A program made the translations under genes and the position numbers. The notes under the pieces were generated by a model. That model searched no databases. It was not told the origin of the DNA and was given only the letters and a program-made list of their open reading frames with translations. DNA of 12,532 bases, taken from Bacteroidales bacterium UBA3382. Its GTDB lineage: Bacteria > Bacteroidota > Bacteroidia > Bacteroidales > UBA932. The DNA is taken from contig DEPW01000075.1 in NCBI GenBank assembly GCA_002358965.1, positions 1 to 12,532 on the forward strand. The letters run 5' to 3'. This document shows positions 6,860 through 12,532 of the stretch, piece by piece. How positions within the stretch are numbered: the stretch's first letter is position 1; every line of letters starts with the position of its first letter.

Positions 6860-7336
6860 ATGAGAAAATCGAAGCCTAAAAAGAGGATTCTACTTCCTGA
6901 TCCGAAGTTTCACGATCCAGAGGTTACCCGTTTCGTGAACAATCTTATGTTGCAGGGGAAGAAGAGTATCGCGTATTCTATTTTTTACGATGCCATTGAC
7001 ATGGTAGGCGAGAAGATGAAAGATTCTGACAAGGCTCCTCTGGATATATGGAGGAAGGCTCTTGAAAACGTGACCCCTCAGGTAGAGGTGAAAAGCCGTC
7101 GCGTTGGAGGTGCCAACTTCCAGGTTCCGACCGAGGTACGCCCGGAAAGGAAAGTTTCATTGAGTATGAAGAATATGATACTCTATGCACGTAAGCGTTC
7201 CGGCCACTCGATGGCGGAAAAACTCGCTGCCGAAATAGTTGCAGCTTACAACAATGAAGGCGGCGCATTCAAAAGAAAAGAAGACATGCACAAGATGGCC
7301 GAGGCTAACAAGGCTTTTGCGCATTTCCGCTTCTAA
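6860..7336 (+). CDS. rpsG: Ribosomal protein uS7
   Basis: The 158-residue protein is S7, the primary 16S rRNA binder that starts assembly of the 30S head and lies near the exit-site tRNA. It begins MRKSKPKKR and carries the conserved PDPKFHDPEVTRFVN region, the VEVKSRRVGGANFQVP beta-hairpin arm, and RKRSGHSMAEKLAAEI. Length is normal (about 156-158). In E. coli S7 represses its own operon by binding the rpsL-rpsG spacer. Here that spacer is only 30 bases of mostly T and A with no visible hairpin, so that mode of control is not apparent. A small hairpin lies instead in the spacer to fusA. Confidence 0.99.
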   Translation: MRKSKPKKRILLPDPKFHDPEVTRFVNNLMLQGKKSIAYSIFYDAIDMVGEKMKDSDKAPLDIWRKALENVTPQVEVKSRRVGGANFQVPTEVRPERKVSLSMKNMILYARKRSGHSMAEKLAAEIVAAYNNEGGAFKRKEDMHKMAEANKAFAHFRF

Positions 7337-7392
7337 ACCCTACTGTAGCGCTGACAGTCGGGATGCAATTTTTGGGATATTAACTTGAAAAT

Positions 7393-9510
7393 ATGGCAAG
7401 AGACCTTAAATACACGAGAAATATCGGCATTATGGCCCATATCGATGCGGGTAAGACCACTACTTCCGAACGCATCCTCTATTATACGGGCAAGACCCAT
7501 AAGATAGGAGAGGTTCACGAAGGCGCCGCTACCATGGACTGGATGGTCCAGGAGCAGGAAAGAGGCATTACCATCACGTCTGCGGCCACTACCGCGTTCT
7601 GGAAATACAAAGACGAAACTTATCAGATCAACCTCATAGACACCCCGGGCCATGTCGATTTCACGGTCGAAGTGGAGCGTTCGCTCCGCGTGCTCGACGG
7701 AACTGTGGCTACTTTCTGCGCTGTCGGCAGGGTACAGCCTCAATCAGAGACAGTATGGAGACAGGCGGACAAATACCATGTTCCGAAAGTGGCGTATGTG
7801 AACAAGATGGACAGGGTAGGTGCGGATTTTCTGGCTGTCGTGGAAGAGATCAAGGAAAAGCTCGGAGCGAGAGCCGTGCCGATCTGTCTCCCCATAGGTG
7901 CCGAAGATAAGTTCGAGGGAATAGTGGATCTTTTGTCCCAGAAGGCTCTCATCTATGACTCGGAAGGGAAAGAACTGGTCAACTATCATGTTGCCGATGT
8001 CCCTGAAGAGATGAAAGACGATGTGGCTTTGTGGAGGGAGAGGCTCATCGAGGCAGCCGCCGAATACGACGAGTCCTTGATGGAAAAGTTCTTCGAAGAT
8101 CCTGACTCTATTTCAGAAGAAGAGGTCATCACGGCTTTGAGGAAGGCCACGATAGACATGGCGATAGTGCCTATCTGTTGCGGTTCTTCATTTAAAAACA
8201 AGTGCGTGCAGTTCCTTCTCGATGCGGTGATCCGTTATTTGCCATCGCCTTTGGACAAGGGCGCCATTATCGGCCACGATCCTAAGGACGGTGACGAAAT
8301 CGAGCGTAATCCTGACGCCAAAGAGCCGTTCTGCGCCCTCGTGTTCAAGATTGCGACGGATCCTTTCGTAGGCCGTCTTGCTTTCCTCAGGGCATATTCT
8401 GGGCGTCTTGATGCAGGTTCATATGTGCTCAATACCCGTTCGGGCAAGAAAGAGCGCGTGGCGAGGCTGTATCAGATGCACTCCAACAAACAGAATGCAA
8501 TCGATTTCGTCGAGGCAGGAGACATCTGCGCCGCTGTCGGTTTCAAGGATCTCCGTACAGGCGATACCATCTGTTCGGAAGACCATCCGATAGTGCTCGA
8601 GTCGATGACATTCCCTGACCCTGTGATAGGTCTCGCAGTAGAGCCGAAGACTCAGAAAGATCTGGACAAGTTGGGCATAGCCCTTGGCAAACTTGCCGAA
8701 GAGGACCCTACCTTTACCGTTCAGAGCAACCCTGAGACAGGCCAGACAGTCATAAGCGGTATGGGTGAGCTTCACCTCGATATCATCGTTGACCGTCTCC
8801 GCCGCGAGTTCGGCGTCGAAATCAACCAGGGCGCACCTCAGGTCAATTACAAAGAGGCCATTACCGGTTCGGTACAGCACCGCGAGGTCTTCAAGAAGCA
8901 GACCGGAGGCCGTGGTAAGTTTGCCGACATCATCGTCGAGATCGGTCCTGCCGATGAGGGTGTGACCGGACTTCAGTTCATCGACGAGGTCAAAGGCGGC
9001 AATATCCCTAAAGAGTTCATCCCTTCCGTAGAGAAAGGTTTCAAGGCCGCCATGACCAACGGTGTCCTGGCAGGCTATGAGGTGACTTCGATGAAGGTTG
9101 TCCTGAAGGACGGTTCATTCCACCCTGTCGATTCGGACCAGCTTTCGTTCGAAATATGTGCGCGCCAGGCATTCCGCAAGGCCGTGCCGAAGGCAAAACC
9201 TGTCCTCATGGAACCTATAATGTCCCTTGAAGTCGTTACTCCTGAAGAATACATGGGCGACATCGTCGGCGATCTCAACCGTCGCCGCGGCCAGATTACC
9301 AACATGGATTCGAAGGGGACGGCGAGGATTGTCAAGGCGGAAGTTCCGCTTTCCGAGCAATTCGGCTATGTGACGGTCCTCAGGACGCTTTCTTCGGGCC
9401 GCGCTACCAGTACGATGGAATTTTCCCACTATGCGGAAGTTCCTGCAAACATAGCAAAAGAAGTTATCGAGAAGAGCGGAAATCGCAGAATCTCGGATGA
9501 TGACGAGTAA
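7393..9510 (+). CDS. fusA: Translation elongation factor G
   Basis: EF-G is the GTPase that drives tRNA-mRNA translocation on the ribosome and, with recycling factor, splits ribosomes. The 705-residue length is normal. GTP-binding motifs are AHIDAGKT (15-22, P-loop), RGIT (57-60, switch I), DTPGH (83-87) and NKMD (137-140). Later conserved regions are GMGELHLDIIVDRLRREF in the third domain and the C-terminal YMGDIVGDLNRRRGQI segment of domain V. Its place between rpsG and rpsJ marks it as the main EF-G, not the second EF-G paralog that some Bacteroidota carry elsewhere. Nothing suggests fusidic acid resistance, but I did not check every known position. The upstream spacer is 56 bases, the downstream one 24. 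Confidence 0.98.
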   Translation: MARDLKYTRNIGIMAHIDAGKTTTSERILYYTGKTHKIGEVHEGAATMDWMVQEQERGITITSAATTAFWKYKDETYQINLIDTPGHVDFTVEVERSLRVLDGTVATFCAVGRVQPQSETVWRQADKYHVPKVAYVNKMDRVGADFLAVVEEIKEKLGARAVPICLPIGAEDKFEGIVDLLSQKALIYDSEGKELVNYHVADVPEEMKDDVALWRERLIEAAAEYDESLMEKFFEDPDSISEEEVITALRKATIDMAIVPICCGSSFKNKCVQFLLDAVIRYLPSPLDKGAIIGHDPKDGDEIERNPDAKEPFCALVFKIATDPFVGRLAFLRAYSGRLDAGSYVLNTRSGKKERVARLYQMHSNKQNAIDFVEAGDICAAVGFKDLRTGDTICSEDHPIVLESMTFPDPVIGLAVEPKTQKDLDKLGIALGKLAEEDPTFTVQSNPETGQTVISGMGELHLDIIVDRLRREFGVEINQGAPQVNYKEAITGSVQHREVFKKQTGGRGKFADIIVEIGPADEGVTGLQFIDEVKGGNIPKEFIPSVEKGFKAAMTNGVLAGYEVTSMKVVLKDGSFHPVDSDQLSFEICARQAFRKAVPKAKPVLMEPIMSLEVVTPEEYMGDIVGDLNRRRGQITNMDSKGTARIVKAEVPLSEQFGYVTVLRTLSSGRATSTMEFSHYAEVPANIAKEVIEKSGNRRISDDDE

Positions 9511-9534
9511 AATTGTATTAAAAAGATTGTAATC

Positions 9535-9840
9535 ATGAGTCAGAAAATCAGAATAAAGCTTAAATCATACGATCACATGCTCGTTGACAAATCGGCTAAA
9601 AAGATCGTTGATACGGTCATGTCTACCGGTGCTGAGGTAAAAGGTCCTATTCCTCTTCCTACAGACAAGAAGATATTCACCGTCAACCGTTCGACTTTCG
9701 TAAACAAGAAGTCGCGCGAGCAGTTCGAGCTCAATTCTTTCTGCCGCCTGCTGGACATCTACAGTTCCAATCCTAAGACTGTCGATGCTCTTATGAAGCT
9801 CGAGCTTCCAAGCGGTGTCGATGTTGAGATCAAGGCTTGA
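9535..9840 (+). CDS. rpsJ: Ribosomal protein uS10
   Basis: The 101-residue S10 belongs to the 30S head and in many bacteria also serves as NusE in transcription antitermination. The chain matches the family from QKIRIKLKSYDHMLVDKSA through GPIPLPTDKK and ends LPSGVDVEIKA. It starts 24 bases after fusA, so it is in the same operon. In most Bacteroidota rplC follows closely and S10 leads into the large ribosomal cluster. Here a strong hairpin terminator starts 25 bases after the stop and no rplC is seen, so rpsJ is the last gene of this operon. Confidence 0.99.
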   Translation: MSQKIRIKLKSYDHMLVDKSAKKIVDTVMSTGAEVKGPIPLPTDKKIFTVNRSTFVNKKSREQFELNSFCRLLDIYSSNPKTVDALMKLELPSGVDVEIKA

Positions 9841-9865
9841 CACAATACGTCAGGGACAGTTAGAC

Positions 9866-9907
9866 GAAGAGGCTGAATCAAAATGTATGTTTTGATACGG
9901 CCTCTTT
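9866..9907 (+). terminator. Strong hairpin terminator after rpsJ
   Basis: AAGAGGCTG (9867-9875) pairs with CGGCCTCTT (9898-9906, one G-U). After an A-A mismatch ATCAAAAT (9877-9884) pairs with GTTTTGAT (9889-9896) around a GTAT loop. This is about 18 pairs with a short T run. It ends the str operon and separates it from the lipoprotein region. The outer arms resemble those of the groL terminator. Confidence 0.88.
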
Positions 9908-10075
9908 AGTGTATTCAAGGATCATTTCTCAGCCCGATTCCGAAAATGACGCAGCGGTTTGCAATTATGATATAGTGCCATGTATCAATTTGTAAGCGTG
10001 TGAAATAAAATCGGGATAGAACGGGATATTGTTTATTTAGTCAGGTTTGTGTGATAATATTGACAATTATTTCAT

Positions 10076-10083
10076 TAACTTTG
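10076..10083 (+). promoter_or_regulatory. Putative -7 box of the lipoprotein operon promoter
   Basis: TAACTTTG matches TAnnTTTG. The expected -33 element is poor: a TTG at 10060 is too close and a TTTG at 10046 slightly too far. Transcription would start near 10090, giving a leader of about 85 bases before the ATG at 10176. Confidence 0.5.
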
Positions 10084-10119
10084 TACTGTTAAAATAAATA
10101 CGCGATATAAAATCTTAAT

Positions 10120-10163
10120 GAGGCTCTGGTTTTATGTTGGCGATTTAGGTTTTTAAGAGCTTC
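10120..10163 (+). promoter_or_regulatory. Leader hairpin (and possible 12-codon leader ORF) upstream of first lipoprotein
   Basis: GAGGCTCT (10120-10127) pairs with AGAGCTTC (10156-10163) in eight pairs, one of them G-U, enclosing a 28-base loop. The structure ends 12 bases before the lipoprotein start. A 12-codon reading frame (10118-10156, MRLWFYVGDLGF then stop) spans the loop. Whether it is translated or regulatory is unknown. Confidence 0.3.
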
Positions 10164-10175
10164 GTTGATTCTTTT

Positions 10176-11027
10176 ATGATTAAAAAATTTTTTATTACCA
10201 TGTTTTTCGGCTGTGTCATTTTTATGACGGCCTGTGACAAAAACAATGGAGACGGTCCGAATCCGCCTGCATCGGATGATGACATTACTGACATTACTTT
10301 TAATATGACGGAAGATACTGTCACATCTCCTATCGAGGGTGGAGATTTGTCACTTGGATATTCTTTGTCTTCCCGTCCTGAAGAGGGACAATTTGTAGTG
10401 ACAATGCTTTCCGGAGAATCGTGGGTTTCCTACGTTGCCGATAACCCTGAGTCGAATTCGCTTACTGTCAATGTAGAGAGCAATGACGGCGAACCGAGGG
10501 AAGGCATTTTGGCCATTCGCTTCGACTACAACGGGGGAAGCCTTCTTGATTCCGTGACAATAAGCCAGGAAGGCAAAGACTACGATGTGTTTATTGATGC
10601 AAAGGATCTTGACGGAGAGTACTATACAGGTGAGAAAGATTACTATATCTGGGTTTCGACCCTCGGTATGTGGGAGGACGGGTCTGAAGGTTTGAATATA
10701 GACCTGTTTGCAGAAGGAGAGCCTGAAGTAGAGGATTATCTGTGGAACGGCCAGCCTTATAAGAGAGTGATTTCCATACCTGAAGGGACTTATACTTTCG
10801 ATCCGAGTTCACATGCTCCAGGAACATTCTCCAACCGTTCTTTCTATGGGGTGGCTTCCGGTTACTATTACATCCCTCAGTACTATATTACAGAAGGTAC
10901 TGTTTGGGTGAAACATCTGGAAGGAGGGGTTACCCAGTTCGATGCGCGTGTTCTGTGTACGGACGGCAAGTGGTACCGCCTTTCATATACGGGCGACTTT
11001 ACAGGCCTCGCCTATGTTAATGAGTAA
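10176..11027 (+). CDS. BACON-domain lipoprotein, function unknown
   Basis: The 283-residue protein starts with a lysine-charged N-terminus, a hydrophobic stretch and a lipobox FMTAC, so Cys20 should be lipidated by signal peptidase II processing. An acidic, Gly/Pro/Asn-rich linker follows (21-37), including a DDD run compatible with surface export in Bacteroidota. Residues about 40-133 look like a BACON domain: tryptophan in GESWVSY (80-85), the NDGEPREG turn, and the closing VTISQEG strand. BACON domains often sit in carbohydrate-active or mucin-binding proteins. The C-terminal half (about 137-283) is rich in Tyr and Gly and holds IPEGTYTF (201-208) and ITEGTVWV (238-245). I recognise no catalytic motif. 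It is followed after 33 bases by a second lipoprotein with a similar N-terminus. No SusC/SusD pair is in view. The target ligand is unknown. Confidence 0.85.
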   Translation: MIKKFFITMFFGCVIFMTACDKNNGDGPNPPASDDDITDITFNMTEDTVTSPIEGGDLSLGYSLSSRPEEGQFVVTMLSGESWVSYVADNPESNSLTVNVESNDGEPREGILAIRFDYNGGSLLDSVTISQEGKDYDVFIDAKDLDGEYYTGEKDYYIWVSTLGMWEDGSEGLNIDLFAEGEPEVEDYLWNGQPYKRVISIPEGTYTFDPSSHAPGTFSNRSFYGVASGYYYIPQYYITEGTVWVKHLEGGVTQFDARVLCTDGKWYRLSYTGDFTGLAYVNE

Positions 11028-11060
11028 GCGAATTACTAACCAATCAAATCAGTCTTAATT

Positions 11061-12532
11061 ATGAAAAGAATGTTTTTGGCAGTCCTTATGGCTGCAACTA
11101 TGATTTTAGCCGCGTCCTGCGATAAGGACAACGGTAATAATAATCCTCCGGAGGAAACGGCGGATCCTAAAGTAACGGTCTCTATCGATACTGTTACGGC
11201 TTATTCCTTTACATATACTGTAAGTCCATCCGACGCCGAAACTGTGGCATGGATGGTTCTCTCCGCAGATGAGTCAGTCCCTACTGCCGAAGACATTATT
11301 GCTAACGGCGAGAGGATGAATGCTACTGTGCCGTCCATAACCCGCACGGCAGAAAACCTTACTCCTGAAACCGGATATATTGTAGTAGCTGCCGCATCCA
11401 GCGGGGAAGTATACAGCGAAGTCGCTACTCAGAGCGTGACTACTTCCGAGGAGCTGTTGGTGCCTACGGTGACAATAGGGGAGTTCACAAGGCTCACTCG
11501 TACGGCGGCCACCTTTACATATAGCCACACCGATGCAGCAAGAGTGTCCTACATGGCGATTGTACAAGGTAACGAGATCCCTGCACCGGAGCAGATTCTG
11601 GCAGAGGGAGTATCCATCGACCCGGACGCTTCCGAGGCTACTGTCGATAATCTTGCCGCTGGCCAAAGGTATGTACTTGCACTGGCGGCTGTTTCTGACA
11701 AGGACATGTACAGCGAAGTAAGCGATACGACTTTCGTGACTATGAACGCATATCTGGCAGACGAGGATGTGTCGGACGTGGTATTTTCGGATGTGCAGGC
11801 CAAAATTAATGGCAATTATATCACTGCCGTATTCACTGACGAGTCTGGAACAACCTCTCTTCAGGTTGCTTTTTACGCCAATTTGGTGGATAAAAAGGTT
11901 CCGGATGGCACTTATGAGGTGGCTCCGGACAATTTGCAGACAGAGGGTATCAAGCCAGGCATCGCATACGGTGAAAACGACTATGAATACACGGTACTGT
12001 CTCTTGAAGGCGGAGCTGAGCTCGGACAGATCGACTCCGGTACAATGGAGGTGGGAGATGGAGTATATACGTTTAATTTTACTTTCAACGAATACTTTAA
12101 TTTCTCGGGTACTTTCAACGGTGAGATAGCTTTCGAGTCCGCTCTCGGGTCTACACTTAACGGAGATTATCCGGAGGCTAACTTCAGCAGTGGAGAAGCG
12201 GTTTCATTCAAGGCATATAACTGGACAGACGGTTCCGATGACAGTTATGTACGTTTCCTTATTGACGATGCGGGCGGAGACAAGTTCTATGGTGAGATTT
12301 TCACTCATACCGCCGCAATTCCTCTCGGTACATTCCAAGCGAACAGCGGAGAAGGCTTTGAAGAAGGTACATTTAAAATAGGCGAATGCAGTACCGTAAG
12401 TAAAATAAGGAATTCAGGAACTGCTTTGGAAATAAAGCCTGACAGATCAGACAAGAATACATGGTCGGCGGCGCCTGGCGCGGATGGAACTATTACAATA
12501 ACCGATGAAGGTAACGGCATCTATACTCTGTC
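11061..12532 (+). CDS. Repeat-containing lipoprotein, function unknown (3' end outside window)
   Basis: The frame opens at ATG 11061 and stays open for 490 codons to the window end, so the protein is partial. The signal MKRMFLAVLMAATMILAASC gives a lipobox with Cys20, followed by DKDNGNNNPPEE, much like the CDKNNGDGPNPP of the upstream protein. Two fibronectin-III-like or related beta modules come next (about 37-128 and 135-228). Each has a YMxx/WMxx strand, an E-x-I-x-A-x-G segment, an NL turn and a YSEV strand. Two further beta-rich modules follow (about 236-356 and 373 onward), each with P-x-GT-Y/F, an acidic-Gly turn and G-x-YT. The second is cut. I recognise no enzyme motif. A surface-exposed binding or adhesive role is a reasonable inference only. 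It is probably co-transcribed with the gene upstream, 33 bases away. Confidence 0.85.
   Translation, partial: MKRMFLAVLMAATMILAASCDKDNGNNNPPEETADPKVTVSIDTVTAYSFTYTVSPSDAETVAWMVLSADESVPTAEDIIANGERMNATVPSITRTAENLTPETGYIVVAAASSGEVYSEVATQSVTTSEELLVPTVTIGEFTRLTRTAATFTYSHTDAARVSYMAIVQGNEIPAPEQILAEGVSIDPDASEATVDNLAAGQRYVLALAAVSDKDMYSEVSDTTFVTMNAYLADEDVSDVVFSDVQAKINGNYITAVFTDESGTTSLQVAFYANLVDKKVPDGTYEVAPDNLQTEGIKPGIAYGENDYEYTVLSLEGGAELGQIDSGTMEVGDGVYTFNFTFNEYFNFSGTFNGEIAFESALGSTLNGDYPEANFSSGEAVSFKAYNWTDGSDDSYVRFLIDDAGGDKFYGEIFTHTAAIPLGTFQANSGEGFEEGTFKIGECSTVSKIRNSGTALEIKPDRSDKNTWSAAPGADGTITITDEGNGIYTL
11169..11744 (+). repeat. Two tandem ~95-residue modules within the second lipoprotein
   Basis: Module 1 covers about 11169-11444 and module 2 about 11463-11744. 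Both share strand patterns and short identities, such as an E-x-I-x-A-x-G segment, AENL/VDNL and YSEV. The 11-base string TACAGCGAAGT occurs at 11412 and 11710, at equivalent places. Overall DNA identity is low, so this is an old protein-level duplication, not a recent one. Confidence 0.7.

Larger units (their letters stand above)
9908..10175. other. Intergenic region between rpsJ terminator and lipoprotein gene
   Basis: I see no convincing gene here. It becomes markedly AT-rich after about 9955. It holds a probable promoter box (10076-10083), a leader hairpin (10120-10163) and a 7-base direct repeat CGGGATA at 10012 and 10022. No tRNA, transposase remnant or CRISPR repeat is visible. This is where rplC and the S10 cluster would begin in the usual gene order. 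Confidence 0.6.

Noticed and set aside
6446..9510. Antibiotic resistance changes in rpsL or fusA
   Set aside because: uS12 Lys43 is wild type and EF-G looks canonical; nothing visible supports resistance.
9933..10015. Inverted CCCGATT / AATCGGG separated by about 70 bases
   Set aside because: The arms are only 7 bases and far apart, as expected by chance.
10012..10028. Direct repeat CGGGATA twice at 10-base spacing, as a possible operator
   Set aside because: It is short, more than 45 bases upstream of the promoter box, and without a known regulator nearby.
1..12532. CRISPR array, insertion sequence, prophage, tRNA or rRNA
   Set aside because: No regularly spaced repeats, transposase or integrase motifs, or cloverleaf-like segments were seen on reading both strands.

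Overview
The window is a chromosomal segment from a member of the Bacteroidota, most likely order Bacteroidales. Three things point there. The gene order rpsL-rpsG-fusA-rpsJ is typical of the phylum. Promoters match the TAnnTTTG -7 box rather than TATAAT, and strong Shine-Dalgarno sites are missing. The last two genes encode lipoproteins, one with a BACON domain. I cannot fix the family or genus from sequence alone. Everything except the two lipoproteins is core housekeeping.

Layout. Positions 1-498 are the 3' end of groL, closed by a hairpin terminator (523-562). aroC (594-1601, +) meets rsgA (1610-2539, -) tail to tail with only 8 bases between stop codons. A compact divergent promoter region (about 2540-2660) separates rsgA from a three-gene unit on the + strand. 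That unit is a polyprenyl diphosphate synthase (2661-3647), a U32-family protein with cysteines placed for an iron-sulfur cluster (3644-4918) and a MATE transporter (4915-6297). Its genes are joined by ATGA stop/start overlaps, so they are probably translationally coupled.

A clear promoter (6363-6393) then drives the str operon: rpsL, rpsG, fusA and rpsJ. In most Bacteroidales rpsJ continues directly into rplC and the rest of the S10 ribosomal cluster. Here a long terminator hairpin (9866-9907) follows rpsJ, then about 270 bases without a gene, then two accessory lipoprotein genes. The str-S10 supercluster is therefore interrupted at this point.

The final region (10176-12532) holds two adjacent, probably co-transcribed lipoprotein genes. 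The first has a BACON domain. The second has two tandem modules of about 95 residues and is cut by the window end. It has no stop codon inside the window and is easily missed. Both proteins seem to share a related beta-rich C-terminal module, present once in the first and twice in the second. This paralogous surface pair is the least characterised part of the window. I see no CRISPR array, transposase, phage gene, tRNA or rRNA.
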